A stretch of DNA of 64,000 bases, from NCBI GenBank assembly GCA_015059715.1, contig SUZV01000012.1, forward strand, positions 38,458 through 102,457, written 5' to 3'. Numbering within the stretch: position 1 is the first letter of the stretch; each line of letters starts with the position of its first letter. This DNA is from Rikenellaceae bacterium. GTDB lineage: Bacteria > Bacteroidota > Bacteroidia > Bacteroidales > Rikenellaceae. The notes under the pieces were generated by a model. That model was not told the DNA's origin and ran no database searches. It saw only the letters and a program-made list of their open reading frames with translations. This document shows positions 7,591 through 15,427 of the stretch, piece after piece. A program made the translations under genes and the position numbers.

Positions 7591-7690
7591 GCCACTATCG
7601 GCATAGTCTTACCCCCAAACACAAGAGCTTCACCGACTACACCTGTCACATTCAGCACACTATATTTCAGTAACCGCACACTCAACGTAA
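7591..7690 (-). promoter_or_regulatory. conserved 5' leader of cassette 2
   Basis: It aligns along about 90 nt with the leader of cassette 1 (5153-5251), at the same distance from the promoter. The gap 7502-8056 holds this leader, the promoter, a G-rich stretch (about 7790-7840), array 4 and the terminator of cassette 3. Confidence 0.6.
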
Positions 7691-7692
7691 TA

Positions 7693-7722
7693 CAAAGTTA
7701 TTAATTTATTTCTAACCACAAA
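7693..7722 (-). promoter_or_regulatory. promoter of cassette 2
   Basis: TTTG (7722-7719), 18 nt, TAACTTTG (7700-7693) on the minus strand is a near-consensus match. An A/T-tract at 7730-7754 lies directly upstream. Confidence 0.8.
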
Positions 7723-7842
7723 AGAATTTTGCAAAAAAAAATCATTTTTTTAGGTAAGTCGACGATATTTTAGCAAGGCGAAAGGCGTAGGAGGGCACTG
7801 CACTCGGGGGAGGTGGACTACTGCGCTCGGGAGAGGAGCGAG

Positions 7843-7996
7843 GTTTTAGGACGTTAGGACGTTAGGATTTTAGGATTTTAGGACTTTAGGACTTTAAGAT
7901 ATACGCGGCCGATTTTGTCCTATTGTCTTATTGTCCTATTGTCTTATTGTCTTACCGTCTTATCGTCTTATCGCCTTATCGTCTTATCGTCTTATC
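7843..7996. repeat. two-armed array of degenerate 8-bp repeats, copy 4
   Basis: The left arm (about 7843-7897) has roughly seven TTTAGGAC/GTTAGGAC units. The core (about 7896-7918) contains ATACGCGGCCGATTTT. The right arm (about 7916-7996) has ten GTCTTATY/GTCCTATT units. It lies after the terminator of the cassette 3 lipoprotein gene. Confidence 0.9.
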
Positions 7997-8010
7997 AAAA
8001 ACAAAAAAAT

Positions 8011-8034
8011 CGGAGTCTTCTTGCGAAGACCCCG
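8011..8034 (-). terminator. terminator of lipoprotein cassette 3
   Basis: CGGAGTCT faces AGACCCCG (7 of 8 paired) with the shared loop; on the minus strand a run of seven T (8009-8003) follows. Confidence 0.8.
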
Positions 8035-8056
8035 AAAAAATCAAAGTATAGGGCTT

Positions 8057-9772
8057 TTACGACAAACCACCAGTATAGGTTGCAGTAATCTTATCTCCAT
8101 TAATGTCTACACGATAGATGATTGTGTACTGACCACCGCCATTGTCGATAACCTCAAGAGTATCGCCCTCAACAAATGCTGTAGTGCTACCAAACAGACC
8201 ATTCTGCGATGTTGCATGACCAGCATTCAGAATCTCCTCGCTCTTATTATTGCCCGCAAGATTAAACTTGCCAGCTGTAATGCCATTGCGGAAGCTGGTC
8301 ATCATGTATATACTCTCATTGTTGACATTAGCATAGATGGCGTTATCCTGGTAACCAAGCAACTGAAGCTTAACCTCGCGACCAGTCCAATCATCGCCAC
8401 CAGTGTTATCATCACCGCCAGTGTTATCATCACCGCCAGTGTTGTCGTCACCGCCAGTGTTATCATCATCACCAGTGTTATCATCACCGCCAGTGTTGTC
8501 ACCACCGCCAGTGTTGTCACCACCGCCAACAGGAGCAGGCCAACCCTCGGGCAGACCCTTGTAACCCCAAGTCTGACCGTTAATGGTCGCAACAATCACA
8601 TAAACACCATTCTCGGCAGAAACAGACAATGTCGAAGACGCGTTTGCAGTGGCATGCCACCCCGCCCAAGTATCTGCAACATAACGCATATTAACGGTAC
8701 CTGCAGATGAAGGAGTACTTGCGCCACTACCTGCACAAGAGTAGTTGCCCAACTTAAGCGAGTTGTTATTAGGGCGATCATCCTCATGCATATAGATACG
8801 CAGGTTCATTGATGTATTAGTACTACCATTTACGACATAGTTGGTTATAAGCTCGAAGAAGCCAGATCCGTTCCATGAAAGACTCTCCAAACGGTATGTA
8901 GGATTGAATGTATCTACAGCCTCACCAGTTGTTACACCCTCCATATTTACAGTAAACTTAGATACCGCACCCTTAACAAACTCAAGTGCTCTGCTGCCAT
9001 TATCTACAATCTTCTTGGTATATGCTCCAGCAGCAGCGTTTACTGTGACGCTCATATTTTCTACTACCGCAGGCTCGCAAGCAAACCATACATCGGTGGT
9101 GCGAGAGCTATTGATAATATACTTGTTACCATTAATATCCAAAATATAAGACTCAACACCCGCTGGTGCATTTCTTAAGTTTAGCTTGCCATAGGCAGCA
9201 TAATGGCTAAAGTTTACCTCCAAGCTATTCAACTTAGATGGACGGAAATTCTCATCCTTATAGATAAGGATATGAGCCTTAGGGTCTACAGACTTACCAT
9301 CTTTATCTGGAGTCTGCTCTGTGGGCAATGTGATTTTAGGCTTCTGACCTCCATCATAGTTATAATTAGTACCCTCGCAATCTACAACACTGCCATCAGC
9401 AGCTGTAACAATATAGAGCACACCCGACGACAAAGTGCCACTAAAGGCAAGGTCTATAGTTGCACTCTCAGCACCATCCTGCGCAACAACCGTAGCAGGT
9501 GTACTCGCACTTACATTATAGTAATTATCGTAATCACCAGGACTTACAACATAAGCCTTAGCAACCTCGCCACCATTCCAGTGTGATGTGTAACCAGCAT
9601 CTATCTTATCGCCAAAGGCTGAACGTGTAGAGTTGAGATTAGCAACAACATGCACCGTAGTAGTAGCCTCTACATCACCACCACCTGTGGTAACCTCTAT
9701 ATCATTTTGACAAGCCGTAAACGCCATTGCAGCTGCTGCAACAAGCGCGAAACTCTTAAATATACTCTTCAT
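8057..9772 (-). CDS. fimbrillin-like lipoprotein with GGDDNTG-repeat linker, cassette 3
   Basis: 571 residues. Lipoprotein signal (FKSFALVAAAAMAFTAC, Cys21), a fimbrillin-like N-terminal domain (STRSAFGD, HWNGGEVAKAYVV), a beta-rich middle module (about 285-405), then an acidic low-complexity linker (about 415-461) of five-residue GGDDN/TGGDD-type repeats. A C-terminal module (about 462-571) ends ITATYTGGLS, like the ends of the sister proteins. The linker probably acts as a flexible spacer; Asp-rich repeats could bind calcium, but that is inference. It starts 14 nt after its small peptide gene. Confidence 0.8.
   Translation of the reverse strand: MKSIFKSFALVAAAAMAFTACQNDIEVTTGGGDVEATTTVHVVANLNSTRSAFGDKIDAGYTSHWNGGEVAKAYVVSPGDYDNYYNVSASTPATVVAQDGAESATIDLAFSGTLSSGVLYIVTAADGSVVDCEGTNYNYDGGQKPKITLPTEQTPDKDGKSVDPKAHILIYKDENFRPSKLNSLEVNFSHYAAYGKLNLRNAPAGVESYILDINGNKYIINSSRTTDVWFACEPAVVENMSVTVNAAAGAYTKKIVDNGSRALEFVKGAVSKFTVNMEGVTTGEAVDTFNPTYRLESLSWNGSGFFELITNYVVNGSTNTSMNLRIYMHEDDRPNNNSLKLGNYSCAGSGASTPSSAGTVNMRYVADTWAGWHATANASSTLSVSAENGVYVIVATINGQTWGYKGLPEGWPAPVGGGDNTGGGDNTGGDDNTGDDDNTGGDDNTGGDDNTGGDDNTGGDDWTGREVKLQLLGYQDNAIYANVNNESIYMMTSFRNGITAGKFNLAGNNKSEEILNAGHATSQNGLFGSTTAFVEGDTLEVIDNGGGQYTIIYRVDINGDKITATYTGGLS
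8389..8529 (-). repeat. 15-bp coding minisatellite inside the cassette 3 lipoprotein
   Basis: About nine in-frame 15-bp units (plus-strand form CCAGTGTTATCATCA or CCACCG variants) encode the five-residue acidic linker repeats. Units differ mainly at third positions and one Gly/Asp site, so length change by slippage or recombination would keep the frame. Confidence 0.9.
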
Positions 9773-9786
9773 ACGTGCAACAGTTT

Positions 9787-9942
9787 TTAGAAATCCTCAC
9801 CATCCTCATCATAGTCATACTCAGGTGTCACATCTATAATACCATTATACCCACCCGATGGTGCAAAACCTGCCTCAACAGTTGCTGAGACAACATCTAA
9901 AGCTGGCGCAACATACTCCTCTGAATAAAAAATCTTCTTCAT
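9787..9942 (-). CDS. small conserved peptide, cassette 3 (51 aa)
   Basis: ATG at 9942..9940, stop at 9789..9787. It begins MKKIFYSEEYVAPALDVVS, continues ATVEAGF, and ends in an acidic tail EYDYDEDGEDF. It is the third member of the small peptide family and the most divergent. The spacer to the lipoprotein is again 14 nt, with three base changes from the other two. The promoter-to-start distance is shorter (about 125 nt) and the leader conserved in cassettes 1 and 2 is not evident. Confidence 0.8.
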   Translation of the reverse strand: MKKIFYSEEYVAPALDVVSATVEAGFAPSGGYNGIIDVTPEYDYDEDGEDF

Positions 9943-10071
9943 AGTTCTAAAAGTTATTAAAAGTTAAACAATATTATCACAAAACAAATGACTCTATATA
10001 GAAAACCTATATAATAAACCTATATAATATATAAAAATAGCAATTATGCTGTTACACACCATATTCTTCTA

Positions 10072-10079
10072 CAAATATA
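10072..10079 (-). promoter_or_regulatory. -7 box of cassette 3 promoter
   Basis: TATATTTG on the minus strand with a TTTTG about 20 nt upstream. It is divergent from the recF promoter 46 nt away; the very AT-rich gap 9943-10154 holds only these two promoters. Confidence 0.6.
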
Positions 10080-10124
10080 TAACATTTTATCCGTAATAAC
10101 AAAATATTTACTGATATTTTTTCG

Positions 10125-10132
10125 TACCTTTG
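10125..10132 (+). promoter_or_regulatory. -7 box of recF promoter
   Basis: TACCTTTG 22 nt before the recF start codon. No clear -33 TTTG at ideal spacing. Confidence 0.65.
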
Positions 10133-10154
10133 GCATCGCAACAACATATAGAAT

Positions 10155-11246
10155 ATGGTACTCGACAACATCGCAATAATAAACTTTAAAAACTTCGCCG
10201 AAGAGCAAATACCTCTGTCACAGGGGATAAACTGCTTCGTGGGCGACAATGGCGCAGGTAAAACAAACATCCTCGACGCAATACACTACCTATCCACCGC
10301 CCGCTCGATGCACACACTCACCGACTCGCAGTGTACACGCCACGACCAGGATGCTTTCATTATTGATGGACGCTTCCTGCGCGACGACAAACGCAAAGAA
10401 CAGATAGTATGCTCATACTCAAAACGAGGAGGAAAAACTCTCAAGCGCAACGGCAAAGAGTATGACAAGCTGTCGGAACATATAGGCAACATCCCCTTAG
10501 TCGTGGTGTCGCCAGCCGACTCGGCACTAATAAGCGACTCGGCAGAGGAGCGCAGACGATACCTCAACAAATTTATATCGCAGACAGACCGCACATATCT
10601 GAATGCCCTAATACGATATAATGCAGCACTCCAAGAGCGTAACAAGCTACTCAAAACATCGCCCACAGAGGATATGCTGCTAATATACGATAATATGCTC
10701 GCCGTAGCTGCCGACATAATATTCGCACGACGCAAAGAGATGGTGGCAAAGATGCAACCCCTCGTAGAGAGGTACTACGCCATACTATCCGAAGAGCGCG
10801 AGGCGATAGGCCTCGAATACCGCTCCGAAATGGAGCATACTCCACTATTAGCCCAGCTCCTCGGCGCACGACAGCGCGACTTCGTGAACGAACACACCAC
10901 GTGTGGCCCCCATCGCGACGATATGGCTCTAACCATAGGCGAATACCCACTACGTAAGTATGGCTCACAGGGGCAACAGAAGTCATTCCTCGTGGCACTG
11001 AAGCTCGCAGAGTATACCCTACTTTCAGAAAAGTGCAACGAAAAGCCTATACTCCTCCTCGACGACCTCTTCGATAAACTCGATATGCGTCGCGTAGCAC
11101 AGCTGCTAAAACTCGTGGGTGGCGAGGGTTTCGGACAGATATGCATCACCGACTGCAACAAACACCGCTTAGAGCGCACCCTCGGCGAGGCAGGCGTGGA
11201 GTATAAGCTATTCAACATCGACAACGGCACCGCAACAGCACTATGA
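10155..11246 (+). CDS. recF: DNA replication and repair protein RecF
   Basis: 363 residues, the usual length. An SMC-like ATPase that binds gapped DNA and helps RecOR load RecA. Walker A GDNGAGKT (30-37), the Q-rich ABC signature YGSQGQQKS (269-277) and Walker B ILLLDDLFDKLD (299-310) are intact. Start ATG follows the TACCTTTG promoter by 22 nt. The stop overlaps the ATG of the downstream DUF721 gene by 4 nt, so the pair is translationally coupled. Confidence 0.97.
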   Translation: MVLDNIAIINFKNFAEEQIPLSQGINCFVGDNGAGKTNILDAIHYLSTARSMHTLTDSQCTRHDQDAFIIDGRFLRDDKRKEQIVCSYSKRGGKTLKRNGKEYDKLSEHIGNIPLVVVSPADSALISDSAEERRRYLNKFISQTDRTYLNALIRYNAALQERNKLLKTSPTEDMLLIYDNMLAVAADIIFARRKEMVAKMQPLVERYYAILSEEREAIGLEYRSEMEHTPLLAQLLGARQRDFVNEHTTCGPHRDDMALTIGEYPLRKYGSQGQQKSFLVALKLAEYTLLSEKCNEKPILLLDDLFDKLDMRRVAQLLKLVGGEGFGQICITDCNKHRLERTLGEAGVEYKLFNIDNGTATAL

Positions 11247-11533
11247 AACGCACAGAACCCAAGCTCATAGGCGACATACTACGCGAGTTCTTCGAACGCC
11301 CTTATGTGGCACGCAAGGTCGCCGAGGGACGTGTACCCCACTATTGGCGCATGGTTGTAGGTGACCACATAGCCGCACTGACCAGAGAGTGCCGCCTTGA
11401 ACGAGGTATATTATACATAGGTATGGCATCGGGCGTGGCACGCCAAGAGGTATTCTTCCGCCGCGATGAATATATGGTACGCATAAACGAGCTCGCCAAG
11501 CACCGCATAGTAAACAGCATAATCGTCAGGTAG
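11243..11533 (+). CDS. DUF721 / DciA-like protein
   Basis: 96 residues. The pattern RTEPKLIGDILREFFE, then YWRMVVGDHIAALT and LYIGMASGVARQEVFFRRDE matches DUF721 proteins, small nucleic-acid-binding proteins related to the replicative-helicase operator DciA. In Bacteroidetes it is characteristically encoded next to recF. The 4-nt overlap with recF (ATGA) suggests coupled expression. A helicase-loading role is inferred from the family, not shown here. Confidence 0.85.
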   Translation: MKRTEPKLIGDILREFFERPYVARKVAEGRVPHYWRMVVGDHIAALTRECRLERGILYIGMASGVARQEVFFRRDEYMVRINELAKHRIVNSIIVR

Positions 11534-11555
11534 TGCCGTAGATATATAACAAACA

Positions 11556-11591
11556 GCGAGGGTGACTAAATTGGTTTTTAGTCACCCTCGC
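11556..11591 (+). terminator. terminator of the recF operon
   Basis: GCGAGGGTGACTAAA pairs with TTTAGTCACCCTCGC, then a T-run (about 11593-11600). It is the best-paired member of the GACTAA terminator family. Confidence 0.9.
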
Positions 11592-11604
11592 TTGTTTTTT
11601 AAGG

Positions 11605-11720
11605 GGTTGAATAAAAAGATGTAGTTTTAGGCCTGCGAAGCCCGAAAAACCGCAGTTTACCCAGCGTAAATGAGGATTTTGAGGGCAAGCATAACGACAA
11701 AATACACTTTTTATTCAGCC
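11605..11720. repeat. MITE-like element with inverted ends
   Basis: The left end GGTTGAATAAAAAG and the inverted right end GGCTGAATAAAAAG bound about 116 bp. The interior contains a sequence resembling the tandem unit at about 22 kb (CGCAGTTTACCCAGCGTAAATG). A similar pair of ends bounds 56900-57027. No coding content, no obvious target-site duplication. Confidence 0.55.
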
Positions 11721-11750
11721 TCTCGCTTGTTTAAGTTGAATAGTTCTCTG

Positions 11751-14540
11751 TTACTCCCACTTAAGCTCCACCTCAACATTATTTGTTGGGTCCCATGCAA
11801 ATGGCTCGTGGAAGTTGCCATCCTCGCCTACCCACGTAACGTAGATAAGGTGCTCATCCTTAGTGCCATAGAAGAAGCTGTTGTATACGCCAGGAAGATT
11901 ATCCTCGCTATATTCAACTAACTCATCGAACTCGATACGACCATCACCATTCAGGTCCTCCATCTCCTTCCAGGTACGAGAGTATCCATCCTCAGAGTAC
12001 TCACACTTGTGACCACAATCCCTCTTGCCATTATCACAACCTGCGATGATGTGTACGATAAGCTTCTCGGGAGTATTGACATTTGTGCCATAGTAGTCGC
12101 TGATAAGATTCTCGGGGTGGTCAACCATAGAGTATGCTACATAACCCTTCTGTGGCGTTGTATACCATGAGAAGTTGAAGAACTCCACCTCGGTAGTTGT
12201 GCCCATGATAATCTCTGGCTTACCCTCGGCCCAGTTAGCGTCTGAACGCTTAACCATATTACCAATGTTAGCAATAGGCTCGAAGTAGCATGTCGCAGGC
12301 TGCGATACAACACCCTTGTCGTCTACAGCAACACATACAAGAACATACTCAGTCTCGGTGCTCAGACCCTGGAGGAAGATGTTACCATCAACAAGAGCAT
12401 ACTTCTCGGTAGCTGTATCGTATACATCCGAGGCGTTAGGATTCATAATAATATACTCACCTGCCTTCTTAGCTGAACCGCCATAAATCTCCTTCCACCT
12501 GTCGTCGCTAAGCGAGCAGTAGATATAACGGAAGCTTGTAGCACCCTCGCAAGTGACAGCTATAAGCGTATTATCAACCTTATAGTCTACCAACTCAAGA
12601 GATACCGCAAGTTCGTTATACTCGAAGCTCTTTGTGGTATACTCTCTCTTTAGAGGCTTACCAATCTTACCCTCGGCATCTACAGCTACAGCAAAGAGCG
12701 TAACCTGCTCACCAGGCTCCGAACCCTTATACTGAGCCAACACCGAACCATCGGTAACGTTCTGCACACCCTCGGTAAGCAACATCTCGATAATGTAGCT
12801 ATCATCAGGGTAGGCCGTAGCCATATACGAAGGCATAGCGTTGTAGAAGAGTACGATATGCTCACCATTAGAGTTAAGCACTACGTCGATAGACTTGTAG
12901 TCAACCACAGCCTCGCCAGCAACAACCTCAAGAGCACCACCCTCGGTGAAGTTCTGGGTCGAGAATGTCCAGCTTAGAACGTTATCCTCAAGGATGACGT
13001 GAGAGTCACTCTTGGCAATATACCACAAGACATACTCCGTACCATAGTCAAGAGGTAGAGATGTGCGCTCCATAAGCTCAAGGATAGAGCCCTCGTAGCC
13101 GATATCCTCGCGCGTTGCATTGAGGTAGTCGTAGTTCTCGGTGTAGTATGCAGCAAGCTCTGCAGCATCAAACTCCGCAGCCTCGACCAAGCCAAGCATA
13201 TAGCCCTCCGAGCCCACAACATCGAACTTAACGTCTACGTCGAAGAACGATACCTCGGTAGTGCTAAACTTGACTGAGCTATGCGTATACAAAACGGTAG
13301 TAAGCTCGTTAGCATCGACATACAAGTCGCCATTCTCATCGGTGCGTGGTGCTATATACCAGAACGTATACTCCGTACCTGCCACCATAGCCTGCGAGCG
13401 CATCTCGCTATATGGAATAAACTCTGTAAGCGACTCCATAAATGCAATCTGATGTACATACTGCGACTCACCGCCACCAAGAACATTGGTGCAGTTCTTA
13501 ATCATAGTCTCCGCCTTGAAGCTCTCCGATGGGATGATACCACAGAGCAAGTAGCTTGTACCATAACCAACCTCTACGTATACACCATCCTGTGTGAAGT
13601 AGGTATTTGCAGGGTTAGTAGATACCTTGATGCTTGCGATAGCCGATGAGCCGTTGTTGAATACCACCATAAGCTTAGCAACACCGCTCTGCTTAGCAGC
13701 ACCTGCTACGATATCCTCATACTTAGGAGCTAAAAAGTTAAGGGTCATACGACCACCCTTTGCGTCAAACTCAACATCGCACTCCCAACCCTTAGGTACG
13801 GTGGTCATAAAGTCTGCTACATCATCAACCTCGATGGTAAATGGCATCTGAGAGCCATAAGGCACAAACATCGAGTCGAAAGGAAGAACAAGCTTACCAT
13901 TCTGCATGCCGAGCTTCATCGTCGAGCCATCGGCAAATGTCACTGTGCAGAACAGTGGCAGAGGGTTACCCTCAGAGTCGGTCTGCCAGTCAGAGTATGT
14001 AACCTCGATATCCTTGATGATGCTGTCGACAACCGACTGCTCGTAACCAGTCTTAACCCAAGTGTTACCACCATCAAATGATACCTCGATAGCTCCATCT
14101 ACAAGCTTAGTCTGAGGTGCTACGTCCGATACTGGGACCATCTTACCATCTACCTTGATAGGCTGAGCATTGCCCAAGCCATCATACATTGCCCAGTAGA
14201 GCACGCCCTCCTCGGTGTATACGGTAACGAGGTTTGCAGGCACCTTATCGGCCTTAGGATATACCGAAATCTTCGTGCCATCCGACAGTGTAATCTGCTT
14301 GCTTCCGTCTGCCTGCTGCTGCACATCGGTGATGGTCACCATGCCGTTTACAAGCTCGTTAATCTTGCTTAGCTCGGCCTGAATAGTCTCGCGCAAGTCT
14401 GCAAGCTCCTGCTTAATGTTGCCAATCTCCTTCCAAAGTTCCGCATCGTCATACTGACACGATACAGACGAGAGAGCGACAGCAGCCGTTGTTGCCACCA
14501 CAGCGACAATCGACTTAATGTTCTTAAAAACTCTTTTCAT
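11751..14540 (-). CDS. large DUF4988-type surface lipoprotein
   Basis: 929 residues. Signal peptide with SVSC lipobox (Cys28), then a coiled-coil-like segment (about 33-68, LWKEIGNIKQELADLRETIQ) and a DUF4988-like domain (about 69-175: LSDGTKISVYPKAD, LYWAMYDGLG). The rest is a string of Ig-like/Fn3-like beta modules with repeated TEYVLWYIA, TEYTFWYIA and TEYVLVCVAV motifs. The C-terminal region includes DLNGDGRIEFDELVE, an EF-hand-like loop that may bind calcium. Probably an outer-membrane-anchored adhesive or glycan-binding protein; ligand unknown. It has its own promoter at 14629-14636. Confidence 0.8.
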   Translation of the reverse strand: MKRVFKNIKSIVAVVATTAAVALSSVSCQYDDAELWKEIGNIKQELADLRETIQAELSKINELVNGMVTITDVQQQADGSKQITLSDGTKISVYPKADKVPANLVTVYTEEGVLYWAMYDGLGNAQPIKVDGKMVPVSDVAPQTKLVDGAIEVSFDGGNTWVKTGYEQSVVDSIIKDIEVTYSDWQTDSEGNPLPLFCTVTFADGSTMKLGMQNGKLVLPFDSMFVPYGSQMPFTIEVDDVADFMTTVPKGWECDVEFDAKGGRMTLNFLAPKYEDIVAGAAKQSGVAKLMVVFNNGSSAIASIKVSTNPANTYFTQDGVYVEVGYGTSYLLCGIIPSESFKAETMIKNCTNVLGGGESQYVHQIAFMESLTEFIPYSEMRSQAMVAGTEYTFWYIAPRTDENGDLYVDANELTTVLYTHSSVKFSTTEVSFFDVDVKFDVVGSEGYMLGLVEAAEFDAAELAAYYTENYDYLNATREDIGYEGSILELMERTSLPLDYGTEYVLWYIAKSDSHVILEDNVLSWTFSTQNFTEGGALEVVAGEAVVDYKSIDVVLNSNGEHIVLFYNAMPSYMATAYPDDSYIIEMLLTEGVQNVTDGSVLAQYKGSEPGEQVTLFAVAVDAEGKIGKPLKREYTTKSFEYNELAVSLELVDYKVDNTLIAVTCEGATSFRYIYCSLSDDRWKEIYGGSAKKAGEYIIMNPNASDVYDTATEKYALVDGNIFLQGLSTETEYVLVCVAVDDKGVVSQPATCYFEPIANIGNMVKRSDANWAEGKPEIIMGTTTEVEFFNFSWYTTPQKGYVAYSMVDHPENLISDYYGTNVNTPEKLIVHIIAGCDNGKRDCGHKCEYSEDGYSRTWKEMEDLNGDGRIEFDELVEYSEDNLPGVYNSFFYGTKDEHLIYVTWVGEDGNFHEPFAWDPTNNVEVELKWE

Positions 14541-14628
14541 AGTGTTGTTATTAAATAGTTGTTTGATGTCGTCTTTTTTACGCTACTATGCTGTGTCACA
14601 ATTAAAAACCATAGTAGATATTATCGGA

Positions 14629-14636
14629 CAAATATA
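14629..14636 (-). promoter_or_regulatory. -7 box of DUF4988 lipoprotein promoter
   Basis: TATATTTG on the minus strand, about 90 nt before the start codon, with TTTG-containing sequence about 20 nt upstream. The 350-nt gap 14541-14892 holds this promoter, a short tandem repeat and the ssb terminator. Confidence 0.6.
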
Positions 14637-14809
14637 GTAATATTTCTCAAAGATTACAAATTTACCACTACCATAGATGCTTTTTAGTCATTTTTTTTGC
14701 ATATTACTCATATATATTCACTTCGTGATGTGGGTAGGAAAATATGGAGGAGTATGAGTTAATATGGGTCCATATGGGGTGCATTGTCGCTATCATAGAA
14801 ACTCATCGG

Positions 14810-14837
14810 AACACATAGAAACACATAGAAACACATA
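14810..14837. repeat. short tandem repeat, 10-bp unit
   Basis: Three consecutive copies of AACACATAGA-like units between the lipoprotein promoter and the ssb terminator. Function unknown. Confidence 0.6.
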
Positions 14838-14842
14838 AAAAA

Positions 14843-14874
14843 ATGCCACGCAAGCATGTATACTTGCGTGGCAT
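14843..14874. terminator. terminator 3' of ssb
   Basis: ATGCCACGCAAG pairs perfectly with CTTGCGTGGCAT around an 8-nt loop. On the minus strand a T-run (14842-14836) follows. Confidence 0.88.
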
Positions 14875-14892
14875 CTAAATTATAATCACTCC

Positions 14893-15372
14893 TTAGAACG
14901 GAAGGTCATCTGGGCCATCATTAGGCATCACAGGTGCTGCAGGCTGCTGATACGCAGGCTGCTGTGGCTGCTGGTATGCAGGTTGCTGTGGCTGCTGATA
15001 TGCAGGCTGCTGTGGCTGCTGGTAAGCACCCTGTGGCGAGCTATCTGCACGGCGGCCAAGTAGCTTAAGCTCGTCGGCCACAATCTCTGTAGCATAGTGC
15101 TTAACACCATCACGCTCCCACTCGCGGCTGCGAAGACTACCCTCGACATAGACCTGCGAACCCTTACGCACATATTTATCTACCACCTCGGCAAGACCAC
15201 GCCACAATGTTACGGTATGCCACTCGGTATGCTCCGTAGTCTCATTGGTCTGGCGATTGAAGATACGCTCAGAGGTAGCAAGACGCACACGAGCAACCTT
15301 AACACCCGTCTCAAGGGTGCGAACCTCTGGGTCAAGGCCTACATTGCCGACTAATATCACTTTGTTTATCAT
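14893..15372 (-). CDS. ssb: single-stranded DNA-binding protein
   Basis: 159 residues. OB fold at 1-108 (INKVILVGNVGLDPEVRTL, TEWHTVTLWRGLAE, KGSQVYVEGSLRSREW). The linker 116-147 is four copies of AYQQPQQP-like octapeptides. The C-terminal tip is DDLPF, the partner-binding tail (usually DDIPF). It lies 55 nt downstream of lpxK on the same strand and may share its transcript. It is followed by a strong hairpin terminator. Confidence 0.95.
   Translation of the reverse strand: MINKVILVGNVGLDPEVRTLETGVKVARVRLATSERIFNRQTNETTEHTEWHTVTLWRGLAEVVDKYVRKGSQVYVEGSLRSREWERDGVKHYATEIVADELKLLGRRADSSPQGAYQQPQQPAYQQPQQPAYQQPQQPAYQQPAAPVMPNDGPDDLPF
14932..15027 (-). repeat. 24-bp coding repeat in ssb linker
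   Basis: Four tandem 24-bp units encode the octapeptide AYQQPQQP; the last reads AYQQPAAP. In-frame length changes here would only alter the disordered SSB linker. Confidence 0.9.
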
Positions 15373-15427
15373 ACTCCTAACTCTATTATTTATCCGTATA
15401 CTTATTTACTCTCTATAGTCCAACACC

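Noticed and set aside
8302..8595. 97-codon minus-strand frame over the cassette 3 minisatellite
   Set aside because: It is a frame-shifted reading of the 15-bp repeat inside a well-supported lipoprotein gene.
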